Shown here in pieces: positions 42,059 through 49,849 of a stretch of 64,000 nt of DNA (positions within the stretch are counted from its first letter, which is position 1; each line of letters begins with the position of its first letter). The DNA is from Lentimicrobiaceae bacterium (GTDB lineage Bacteria; Bacteroidota; Bacteroidia; Bacteroidales; F082), in the NCBI GenBank assembly GCA_015061315.1, contig SUWV01000008.1:28252-92251 (forward strand), in the 5' to 3' direction. The translations under genes were made by a program, and so were the position numbers. The notes beneath the pieces were generated by a model. That model was not told the DNA's origin. It was given only the letters and a program-made list of their open reading frames with translations, and searched no databases.

Positions 42059-43632
42059 TCTATCGCTTTCTGCAAGATGTCGTCCATTGGCTGATAGAGG
42101 AGGTAGAATGCCTCGTCGCCGAAGACGTCTCTTGCGACGTATGCCTTGAACAGAGGCTCGGTGAGTTCTCTTGCCTTGGCTTTATCTTCTGCTGTTCCGT
42201 AAATCTTCTTCTCTTCGGTGCGGCGCATCAGCTCGTTGAACATAGCATCGGTGAAGACGAAGTCCTCATTGAATTTTTTAGCGTCGCCGTATCTCATAAT
42301 TTCCTTACGATGTGAGTCGGCATAGTCGAAAGCATATTGGAACAAGATACCGCTGTTAGCCATCTTATTGAAGAAATAACGGGAGCTGTCGTTTTCGAGA
42401 GGCACATAGATGTCGGGCATGATGCCACCGCCGCCATATACTATCTTACCGCCTGGTGTCACATATTTCAAAGAGTCGGCGAAGTGTATGCTGTCGGCAT
42501 TGAACATCTCACCTGTCTCATAACGTGTCAGCTCTTCTATGAGATATTCTTCTTTTGTTCCAGAGAAAGGCTTCTGTATGCAACGACCTGTCGGGGTGTA
42601 GTAGCGAGCCACGGTGAGACGCACAGCGCCATTGTCGGCGAGGTCGAATTGTTCTTGCACGAGACCTTTGCCGAAGGAACGGCGACCTATGATAGTACCT
42701 CTGTCGTTATCTTGCAATGCACCTGCCACTATCTCACTCGCGCTGGCAGAGCCTTCGTCGATGAGCACGACGACGTCGTTATTTTCCCATAAGCCTCTGT
42801 GACGTGAGAAGATATAAGATCTGTCGCGGTGTTCTCCTTGAGTATATACGATAAGATTGTTGTCGGCGAGCATCTCATCAACGACGCCGACGGCTTCGCC
42901 GAGATAACCTCCGGTGTTGCCTCTCAAGTCGAGGATAAGTTGCGTCATGCCCTCGCCTTTAAGTCGTTTCAAAGCATCGACGAATTCTTTATGCGTGGTA
43001 GCTGAGAACTTGGTCATCTTGATAAAGCCGATATTGTCGTCAATCATATAAGCCACGTCAACACTGTTAGTTGGTATCACGTCTCTCGTGATGCTGAAGT
43101 CGAGCAGCTCTTCGACGCCACGTCTTTTAACTTTGACATCTACCTTTGTCTTCTTAGGACCTTTGAGGAGACTCATCGCCGTCTTGTTAGTGACCTTAGT
43201 TCCTGCCACGAGGCTGTCACCGACATAAACTATCCTGTCACCGGCGAGGATGCCGACCTTTTCCGAAGGTCCTCCTTTGATAGTGTTGATGATGGTGATA
43301 GTGTCTTTTTCAATGCGGAACGAAACGCCTATGCCGTGGAAGCTGCCATGAAGATTGTCGTTGACCTCATCGAGGATCTCAGGTTTGATATATTCGCTAT
43401 GAGGATCCATCGACTCGAGAATATTGGCAAGAGCCTTCTCCTGAAGCTCGTTCATATCGACAGTATCGACATATTCTCTCTCTATCAAAGAGAAAATATC
43501 ATCGATAAACAAATTGTCACCACCTTTAGGGGCAGTGACAATACCATTAGATTGAGAGATATAAATACCGAACAACACTCCTATCACAAGAATGACAGAA
43601 TATATTATCGGCATAAAGAATTTGTTTTTCAT
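42037..43632 (-). CDS. C-terminal processing peptidase, S41 family
   Basis: 531 aa. Periplasmic Ser/Lys protease that trims C-termini or degrades tagged proteins. One N-terminal membrane anchor (IIYSVILVIGVLFGIYI), a PDZ domain (SFRIEKDTITIINTIKGG to GDRIVYVG, about 95-150) and the catalytic domain with DEGSASASEIVAGAL (Ser) and RRSFGKGLVQEQ (Lys). A C-terminal extension of about 150 residues after the core is usual in Bacteroidota CtpA-like proteins. The final residues QLTINN come from a heptamer array, so the true ancestral C-terminus may have been altered. Upstream lies a GGTTAAAG array. Confidence 0.92.
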   Translation of the reverse strand: MKNKFFMPIIYSVILVIGVLFGIYISQSNGIVTAPKGGDNLFIDDIFSLIEREYVDTVDMNELQEKALANILESMDPHSEYIKPEILDEVNDNLHGSFHGIGVSFRIEKDTITIINTIKGGPSEKVGILAGDRIVYVGDSLVAGTKVTNKTAMSLLKGPKKTKVDVKVKRRGVEELLDFSITRDVIPTNSVDVAYMIDDNIGFIKMTKFSATTHKEFVDALKRLKGEGMTQLILDLRGNTGGYLGEAVGVVDEMLADNNLIVYTQGEHRDRSYIFSRHRGLWENNDVVVLIDEGSASASEIVAGALQDNDRGTIIGRRSFGKGLVQEQFDLADNGAVRLTVARYYTPTGRCIQKPFSGTKEEYLIEELTRYETGEMFNADSIHFADSLKYVTPGGKIVYGGGGIMPDIYVPLENDSSRYFFNKMANSGILFQYAFDYADSHRKEIMRYGDAKKFNEDFVFTDAMFNELMRRTEEKKIYGTAEDKAKARELTEPLFKAYVARDVFGDEAFYLLYQPMDDILQKAIEQLTINN

Positions 43633-43639
43633 GTTATAG

Positions 43640-43671
43640 AGTTAAAGGGTTAAAGGGTTAATGGTTTAAAG
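43640..43671. repeat. Short octamer array upstream of the S41 peptidase gene
   Basis: Units GGTTAAAG, GGTTAAAG, GGTTAATG, GTTTAAAG immediately before the ATG (on the complementary strand TTTAACCC/CTTTAACC, the same words as in the array upstream of porZ). It forms part of the leader. Confidence 0.6.
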
Positions 43672-43752
43672 AAAAAAAGAGAAGAGACGCATCAATATCT
43701 ATTTATATATTAGGTATCACTGACACGTCTCCGTAAGTCACCGAGTCAACTG

Positions 43753-43807
43753 TTAATTGTTAATTGTCAATTGTCAATTGTTAATTGTCAATTGTTAATT
43801 GTCAATT
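43753..43807. repeat. Heptamer array at the fabD 3' end
   Basis: Eight units: TTAATTG, TTAATTG, TCAATTG, TCAATTG, TTAATTG, TCAATTG, TTAATTG, TCAATT. It ends 1 bp before the fabD stop codon (43809-43811). CAATTG is itself palindromic, so hairpins can form in several registers. Confidence 0.8.
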
Positions 43808-43808
43808 A

Positions 43809-44690
43809 TTACACTGTTGCGCTTGACAATTGAAGTTCAGCGCCAGCTTTTTTGAACAAGCCTTGAAGTACTGTTCCTGGTCCTACTTCCACTACCTCTG
43901 TCAAGCCATTAGCTATCATATTACCCATAGTCTGAGTCCAGCGTACTGGTGATGTCAGCTGTGAGATGAGGTTAGCCTTGATGATGTCGGGCGATGTCAC
44001 AGCCTGACCTGTCACATTTTGATATATAGGGCAGATACCTTGATTAAACTTTGTGTTTTGTATTGCTTCTGCCAATTTAACTCTTGCAGGTTCCATGAGA
44101 GGGCTGTGAAATGCGCCGCCTACCTGAAGAGGAAGTGCGCGTTTTGCTCCAGCGTCTTTGAGGAGCTGACATGCAGTCTCTACTCCTTTAATGCTTCCCG
44201 AGACAACGACTTGTCCATTGCAGTTATAGTTAGCTGCTATGACGACTTCATCTTTTATTGAAGCACATACCTGTTCTATCTTCTCGTTATCTAATCCCAA
44301 CACGGCTGCCATAGTGCCTGGGTTCTCTTCACATGCTGCCTGCATAGCGTTAGCACGTGCTGCCACAAGACGTAAACCGTCTTCATAGTTGAGAGTGTTG
44401 TTAGCCACCAATGCTGAGAACTCTCCTAAAGAATGACCTGCCACCATGTCAGGCTTGAAGTCGTCTAACATCTTTGCCAAGATGACAGAATGAAGGAAGA
44501 TAGCAGGCTGCGTGACCTTGGTCTGTTTCAGGTCATCGGCCGTGCCTTCAAACATAATGTCTGTTATAGAAAATCCGAGGATGTCGTTAGCTTTCTTGAA
44601 CATATCCTTCGCCTTGGGAAACTTGTCATATAAATCTTTTCCCATTCCAACAAATTGGGCACCCTGTCCCGGAAATACGTAAGCTTTCAT
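43809..44690 (-). CDS. fabD: Malonyl-CoA:ACP transacylase
   Basis: 293 aa. Loads malonate on acyl carrier protein for fatty-acid synthesis. FPGQGAQFVGMG at 6-17, nucleophile Ser in GHSLGEFSAL, catalytic His in GGAFHSPLM and the conserved Arg/Gln positions fit. Monocistronic by appearance, with arrays on both sides (43753-43807 and 44713-44746). No other fab genes are in the window. Confidence 0.95.
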   Translation of the reverse strand: MKAYVFPGQGAQFVGMGKDLYDKFPKAKDMFKKANDILGFSITDIMFEGTADDLKQTKVTQPAIFLHSVILAKMLDDFKPDMVAGHSLGEFSALVANNTLNYEDGLRLVAARANAMQAACEENPGTMAAVLGLDNEKIEQVCASIKDEVVIAANYNCNGQVVVSGSIKGVETACQLLKDAGAKRALPLQVGGAFHSPLMEPARVKLAEAIQNTKFNQGICPIYQNVTGQAVTSPDIIKANLISQLTSPVRWTQTMGNMIANGLTEVVEVGPGTVLQGLFKKAGAELQLSSATV

Positions 44691-44712
44691 TTTTTAGTTG
44701 ATATTAAAGTTA

Positions 44713-44746
44713 ATTGTCTAAAGTCTAATGTCTAAAGTCTAAAGTT
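44713..44746. repeat. Heptamer array between the Bax-inhibitor-1 gene and fabD
   Basis: Units of TCTAAAG/TCTAATG in phase (TAATTG, TCTAAAG, TCTAATG, TCTAAAG, TCTAAAG). It lies in the 5' leader of fabD's minus-strand transcript region or the 3' flank of the neighbouring gene. Confidence 0.65.
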
Positions 44747-44759
44747 TTTAGTTCGTGAC

Positions 44760-45491
44760 TTAATCGCGTGAGTTACCGAAGAATCTTAATAGATATAAGA
44801 ACAGATTTAAGAAATCTAAGTACAATGACAAGGCTGCATGAACAGTAATTTTTGCCATGACATCACCGTCGCTGATACCAGCATTTCCTATCTGTTTGAT
44901 TTTTTGTACGTCGTAAGCTGTCAAGCCTGTAAATATCAAAACGCCGACGATACTGATGATATAATCCAATCTTGCGCTGTGCATGAAGAAATTGACTAAG
45001 GTAGCTATGATGATACCTATCAATGCCATGAAGAGGAAGGAACCGAATTTAGTCAAATCGGTATTTGTGGTGTAACCCACTACTGCCATGACACCGAACA
45101 TGCCAGCAGCAATGATAAATGTCTTGAAGATTGATGCTGATGTGTAAGCCCAGAAGATGAAGCTGAGGCTCATTCCCATCAAGATGGAATATACTACATA
45201 CCAAAGAACTGTCTGTTGTACCGACATCCTGTTGATTCTTGCCGACATGACAAGTACGATGATGAAAGGAGCGAATGTCACTATCCAGCCGAGTGTGCTT
45301 ACTCTTGCGCCGCCTTGAGGTGTGACTTGCATCAGCAGGCTCATCAACGATTCGTTGGTTCCGAAAAGAAATGCCGTAGCTGCTGTGATGCCAAGAGCTG
45401 CGAACATCCATAAAAATACGTTAGAGACAAACGATCTCTCCATTGCAGGATTCATCGTTCTTGGATTGTTGTTTTCATTAAATTGATACAT
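44760..45491 (-). CDS. Bax inhibitor-1/YccA family membrane protein
   Basis: 243 aa with seven predicted membrane helices. Family motif MNPAMERSFVSNVFLWMFA-type start (core ERSFVSNVF), FTGLTAYDVQKIKQI near the C-terminus with the conserved Asp, and a final ASLSLYLDFLNLFLYLLRFFG-type segment (core LYLDFLNLFLYLLRF). Homologues are inner-membrane proteins, some acting as pH-sensitive Ca2+ leak channels or interacting with FtsH. No partner gene nearby indicates its role. Confidence 0.9.
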   Translation of the reverse strand: MYQFNENNNPRTMNPAMERSFVSNVFLWMFAALGITAATAFLFGTNESLMSLLMQVTPQGGARVSTLGWIVTFAPFIIVLVMSARINRMSVQQTVLWYVVYSILMGMSLSFIFWAYTSASIFKTFIIAAGMFGVMAVVGYTTNTDLTKFGSFLFMALIGIIIATLVNFFMHSARLDYIISIVGVLIFTGLTAYDVQKIKQIGNAGISDGDVMAKITVHAALSLYLDFLNLFLYLLRFFGNSRD

Positions 45492-45531
45492 AGTTGTCTA
45501 TTATTATATGTTAATACTATATTCGTCAATC

Positions 45532-45550
45532 CGTACGGCTTTGCCATACG
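45532..45550. other. Small hairpin between folE and the Bax-inhibitor-1 gene
   Basis: CGTACGGC, loop TTT, GCCATACG: an 8-bp stem with one wobble pair. A second weak hairpin (AGCCCTTCAGGCT) lies just beside it. No U tract follows on either strand, so termination is uncertain. Confidence 0.4.
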
Positions 45551-45591
45551 ATGTATATGTATAAGCCCTTCAGGCTAATTGGTATAATATG

Positions 45592-46203
45592 TTAATGTAA
45601 GTTAGAACCGATGAGTTGCAAGAACTCTGCTCGTGTCTCGCTACGCTCGAAGGCTCCAGTGAAATCTGATGTCGTTGTGACAGAACTCTGCTTCTGAACG
45701 CCGCGCATACTCATACACAAATGTCGTGCCTCGATAACGACTGCCACTCCAAGAGGATGAAGAGCGTCGTTGATGGCTTCCTTGATCTGCGTCGTCAGTC
45801 GCTCCTGCACCTGGAGTCGTCGCGAGTAAGCTTCCACAACGCGAGCTATCTTACTTAATCCGGTGATATAACCATTTGGTATATAAGCCACATGAGCCTT
45901 GCCAATGAATGGTATCATGTGATGCTCACATAAAGAGAAAAGCTCTATGTCTTTCACCACGACCATCTGACGATAATCTTCCTTGAATTTGGCAGATAAC
46001 AATATCTCCTTAGGATCCATGGTATAGCCTTGTGTCAGAAACTGCATCGACTTAGCCACACGCAATGGAGTCTTCTCCAATCCTTCACGGGTGACGTCTT
46101 CACCAAGAAGCTCTAATATCGCTGCATAATGTTCTTGAAGTTTCTCCAACTTCTCAGGATTAAACTTGTCAATCCTTTCGTAACCTATGATTTCGTTATT
46201 CAT
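45592..46203 (-). CDS. folE: GTP cyclohydrolase I
   Basis: 203 aa. Converts GTP to 7,8-dihydroneopterin triphosphate, the first step of folate (and of queuosine precursor) synthesis. Zinc- and substrate-binding motifs: [20 protein letters not shown] (Cys, His, His) and [13 protein letters not shown] (Cys). Standard length. The start overlaps the stop of the AtpI-like gene by 4 bp, making it the last gene of a tightly packed operon with porW and bactofilin. Confidence 0.96.
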   Translation of the reverse strand: MNNEIIGYERIDKFNPEKLEKLQEHYAAILELLGEDVTREGLEKTPLRVAKSMQFLTQGYTMDPKEILLSAKFKEDYRQMVVVKDIELFSLCEHHMIPFIGKAHVAYIPNGYITGLSKIARVVEAYSRRLQVQERLTTQIKEAINDALHPLGVAVVIEARHLCMSMRGVQKQSSVTTTSDFTGAFERSETRAEFLQLIGSNLH

Positions 46204-46583
46204 CTCTGATTGTTTGTTTTTATCTTGTAAAAGGTCTCAAAAATAGTGAAGCATAAATAATACATCATAAATGTAATGATAAACGACTTAGCGTCTGCTG
46301 GAAACATCAAGGCGTAAATCAATAAAATAGCTAGATATGTCACGAGTTTCACCATCGTCGTTAGCATATAAAAATTCGTCATCTTATCAGTGTTGCCACT
46401 ACTCTTGATTTTGACACCTACAAAATATATCACAAGATTTACAAGTGCAAAAAACAATATCTGCAACGACCAATAAGGAGTAACAAATTGAGGTATTATA
46501 CGTTTAAGCATCAAGGTCAGTACGACACCTAATGCCATCACACATAACAGTGAAAGAAAAAATTTCCTATGATCAGATTTCAT
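46200..46583 (-). CDS. Small four-helix membrane protein, AtpI-like
   Basis: 127 aa with four hydrophobic segments ([67 protein letters not shown]). This resembles the ATP synthase I-like proteins that help assemble the c ring, and in other Bacteroidota similar genes occur near bactofilin and atpB. No catalytic motif. It overlaps the bactofilin stop by one base and folE by 4 bp. Assignment rests on size, topology and context, so it is tentative. Confidence 0.6.
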   Translation of the reverse strand: MKSDHRKFFLSLLCVMALGVVLTLMLKRIIPQFVTPYWSLQILFFALVNLVIYFVGVKIKSSGNTDKMTNFYMLTTMVKLVTYLAILLIYALMFPADAKSFIITFMMYYLCFTIFETFYKIKTNNQR

Positions 46584-46960
46584 TATTTCTTACCTTCTGC
46601 TTTTGGTGCTTCTGTATTGCTCATCTCGCATTTGCCGTTGAACTTGGCTCCTATCTCGATGTACAATTGTTTCGTGGTAAGTTCACCTTCTATGTTGGAA
46701 GTAGATTTCATAGAGGTCAATTCATCAACGATGAGCTTACCTTTCACGTGACCAGATAAGTCGGCTTGCTTGCAATAGACGTCACCTTCTATGACACCAT
46801 TTTGTCCTAAGACAATCTTTCCCGTCGATTTCAAGGTACCAACCACCTTGCCATCAATTCTGATGTCGCCGTTAGATTCTATTTCACCTTTTATTATAGT
46901 GCCGTTTCCTATAATGTTTCTTGCTGGACTCTCGTTATTCATAGTATTGTTTTTTATCAT
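46583..46960 (-). CDS. Bactofilin
   Basis: 125 aa. Polymer-forming cytoskeletal protein: a right-handed beta-helix core built of short strand repeats (NGDIRIDGKVVGTLKSTGKI, GQNGVIEGDVYCKQADLSGHV, GKLIVDELTSMKSTSNIEG) between short polar tails. Bactofilins form filaments at the membrane and help localise cell-wall or morphogenetic machinery. The ATG at 46960 overlaps the porW stop by 4 bp, so that start is preferred and translation is probably coupled. Confidence 0.93.
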   Translation of the reverse strand: MIKNNTMNNESPARNIIGNGTIIKGEIESNGDIRIDGKVVGTLKSTGKIVLGQNGVIEGDVYCKQADLSGHVKGKLIVDELTSMKSTSNIEGELTTKQLYIEIGAKFNGKCEMSNTEAPKAEGKK

Positions 46961-49665
46961 TGGTACTGATTTAAAAATTCTATATACTCATCAACATTCT
47001 TGTTTTCAAAGAATATCGGATAATTGCTTTTTGATATTAATAACACCTTATAGAAATCTTCCTTGACACCTCCGAAGAGATAATCTGTCAAGAACATAGC
47101 CGTCTTATAGTCGTTAGCCTTAGCCTCATTTTCAAACTCTTCTATCGTAATCATCGACTCTTGCTTGTTGAGCATAACGCTCTTCACTTCCAACGGCAAG
47201 ATTCTAAAGCTATCTTTATTAAAGTCGTTGAGACGTACTTTCAAAGGATTGATTCTAACATTCTTAGTGTTACATATAACCATTACATAATGTGCCTCAT
47301 TAGGATTATATGTGTAAGGATATTCTTTCTCAGGCTCTGGCTCTTTCTGACGTGCGCTTTCTACTGGAAGGCCTAAGGCGTACATCTCGTTAGCTTTCAA
47401 CAGTATGTCTAAGGCGCGAGGCTTGATGCTGCTTGTCGGATATTTCTGTACTAAACGATATAAGGCGTAAGCCATCGAGTCGACTGAATATAAGTCGCGT
47501 GCCGCCATAGCGTTAAGAAACTCGAATCTCGGCATCAGCAGAGTGTCGTCAGGACAAATCTCACGAGCTTTATTGACATTATTTCTGACCTTTTTATATT
47601 GTGCGTTTTTATATGCTTCAAAGGTCTCGTCATAAAGAACCGACGACTCATTACCTTTTGCATTTTCCTTAACGAAATATTCAGGGTCTAGTATTATTTT
47701 GGCTTGATTAGATTCTGGATATTTTGCGAGTATCTTATTCTTATAAGTCTCTGACTCGCTGTTATTTTTTTGTGAGCTATACATCTTATAGAGATAATAC
47801 CACGATGTCAGCTCATGCTCGTTTTCTGGATAACGTTCATTAAGCTCAGTATAGGCATCTATCGAATTGTTATAATCTTCGAGATTATCGTAATAGATAT
47901 AGCCTATGTTATTCAATGATTGAAGTATTTGTTTATGAGCTTCTTTCTTCTGGCTCTCGCTGAAAGGCAGTTGCTGCAAATAATAGCCGATGTCGGTAGG
48001 CTGATATTGGGCTGTATCTTCTGGCGTTTCTTGTCGACGTTCTTCTAACAGCTGTTCGATTTCTTCGTCAGACAATGTTGCCAATTCTTCTTCTGAGAAA
48101 TATTCAAGGAGTTCATTTTCATAAATCTCTTCTTCTGTCATCATGCTTTTTTTATTGCTGATGAACCAATAATCTTCCAATGTTCTGTTGCCCCATTTGT
48201 TTCTAAACTCCGTAGCGCCACGTGTAAGAGACGTCTGGTTGTAGAAATACCACAAGGCTGCTGTGTTAGAAGCCATCGGATTCGACATATTAGGATTTGC
48301 TATCTGGTCGCCACCGAGAAGCGCCAATTGTTCTTGAAGCTCTTTCTCCTTCTGTAGTCGTTCCTGCTCTGCCTTATATTCCTCTATGACACCTAAGATG
48401 ATTTTGTTTCTTGAAACGGAGTCCATCTCAACAAGACGTAAGAGGCTGTCTTGCAACTGATATGTAGTGAGATTATCGACCAAATCCGACAACATCACAG
48501 AGAGGTTTAACAGACTGTCGTATTCCGGATATGTCCTATCCATCGTCATGACGACGGTGTCGTAATAAGCTTGCGACATGACATAATCTCTATTGTCGAA
48601 CAACATAGAAGCCACTTTCAAAGCCGATTTCACTTTCTGTCTGTTGTTATTGGTACTTGTAGCGACAGAGTTTCTAAGATATTTTATTCCAAGTTCTTCG
48701 TTATCTCTTTTCAGAGCAACGTCCGACATGGCGTAGTAAATCCTATCTTTATATTCTGAGTTCTTTGTGTCTTTAAGCATCTTCCAGAACATCCTCATAA
48801 TTTCTGAAGTGTCTCTCGAGTCGTGACATTGAGCGAGGTTAATCTGAGCCTCGAATGTCATTTCGTAACCAGGATGTTTTTTTATGACAGCCTCGAACTG
48901 CTCGGTAGCTTTTCTGTTATCGCCTTGATGTTCATAAATCTGTCCTAAGATGAACATAGCTCTGGCTTTGGTATTTTTCTTAATATTTTTTAACAATGCA
49001 CTTTTGAGGTATCTTACTGCATTGTCGTATTGTTTTGTCTTGATGTAATAATCGGCGTAAACCAAGTCGAGATTATTTCTCACAAATTTCGGCATCTTGT
49101 CGTTTTCCGATGTCGCCACTAACAACGACTGTAGCAAAGACTCGGCTTTAGGATATTGTTGCGTTTCTATGTATGTCTTAGCCAACCAAAGATTAGCCAC
49201 ATATTTCACATTCACATCGTCATACGAATTAGCCACGAAGTCGAAGGTACGGCGAGCCGGGATATATTCCTGTTTATAGAAATTAGCTCTTGCCATCATG
49301 AGATATGAGTCGTCGATCCACTTGACATATTCTTTACCACCGAAATACATAGAATGTCGTTGAATACATATTGACGATTTCTCTATAGCTCTATCCATTT
49401 GAGAGTTAAGGCTTAAAGCATTCTCCTTCGTTCCATAATTAAACACTGGCAGGATAGTAGTATAATCGTCTTTGACAGATTCCCTCAATAATTTCTCACC
49501 CTCTTTAACACTTTGTTCTCCGTTCCACCAAACATTATAATGACTTGTCATGTTATGATAAACTCTTCTGTTCCATTTATTTTTCTTTGTAGAACAAGAA
49601 CTTAAAACCAACATCGACAAGAATATGATAGCTATGCTGTATTTGTTATTTCTGATTTTCAACAC
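46957..49665 (-). CDS. porW: T9SS periplasmic lipoprotein PorW/SprE
   Basis: 902 aa. TPR-repeat lipoprotein required for T9SS function and gliding in relatives, thought to link the PorK/N rings to the translocon. Lipobox LSSC, then the family-specific start KKNKWNRRVYHNMTSHYNVWWNG-type region (core YHNMTSHYNVWWNG) and ILPVFNYGTKENAL. TPR helices fill about 110-450 and 600-800, separated by a low-complexity acidic part with YFSEEELATLSDEEIEQLLEE-type sequence (core LSDEEIEQLLEE). Heads the overlapping operon porW, bactofilin, AtpI-like, folE. A candidate -7 box is 81 bp upstream. Confidence 0.9.
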   Translation of the reverse strand: MLKIRNNKYSIAIIFLSMLVLSSCSTKKNKWNRRVYHNMTSHYNVWWNGEQSVKEGEKLLRESVKDDYTTILPVFNYGTKENALSLNSQMDRAIEKSSICIQRHSMYFGGKEYVKWIDDSYLMMARANFYKQEYIPARRTFDFVANSYDDVNVKYVANLWLAKTYIETQQYPKAESLLQSLLVATSENDKMPKFVRNNLDLVYADYYIKTKQYDNAVRYLKSALLKNIKKNTKARAMFILGQIYEHQGDNRKATEQFEAVIKKHPGYEMTFEAQINLAQCHDSRDTSEIMRMFWKMLKDTKNSEYKDRIYYAMSDVALKRDNEELGIKYLRNSVATSTNNNRQKVKSALKVASMLFDNRDYVMSQAYYDTVVMTMDRTYPEYDSLLNLSVMLSDLVDNLTTYQLQDSLLRLVEMDSVSRNKIILGVIEEYKAEQERLQKEKELQEQLALLGGDQIANPNMSNPMASNTAALWYFYNQTSLTRGATEFRNKWGNRTLEDYWFISNKKSMMTEEEIYENELLEYFSEEELATLSDEEIEQLLEERRQETPEDTAQYQPTDIGYYLQQLPFSESQKKEAHKQILQSLNNIGYIYYDNLEDYNNSIDAYTELNERYPENEHELTSWYYLYKMYSSQKNNSESETYKNKILAKYPESNQAKIILDPEYFVKENAKGNESSVLYDETFEAYKNAQYKKVRNNVNKAREICPDDTLLMPRFEFLNAMAARDLYSVDSMAYALYRLVQKYPTSSIKPRALDILLKANEMYALGLPVESARQKEPEPEKEYPYTYNPNEAHYVMVICNTKNVRINPLKVRLNDFNKDSFRILPLEVKSVMLNKQESMITIEEFENEAKANDYKTAMFLTDYLFGGVKEDFYKVLLISKSNYPIFFENKNVDEYIEFLNQYQ

Positions 49666-49746
49666 TTTTCTTGCAATTTAAAAAAACTTACCGAGAAATA
49701 TAACTCCAATTTTTATATTTTATTTTTCACTCTTTTTCCAAATATG

Positions 49747-49754
49747 CAAAAATA
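49747..49754 (-). promoter_or_regulatory. Candidate -7 box of the porW operon
   Basis: The minus strand reads TATTTTTG, matching TAnnTTTG, 81 bp before the start at 49665. No -33 TTTG at standard spacing. Confidence 0.4.
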
Positions 49755-49849
49755 AGTAATTAGACCTTATGATGAACTTTTTTTTAAGAAAAAATTAAAA
49801 AGAATTACAGAAAACTCGTAATTTTACGGCTTGAAATAAAAAAGGTATC

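Noticed and set aside
45532..45550. Hairpin as a rho-independent terminator for folE
   Set aside because: No U tract follows on the minus strand; kept only as a structural note.
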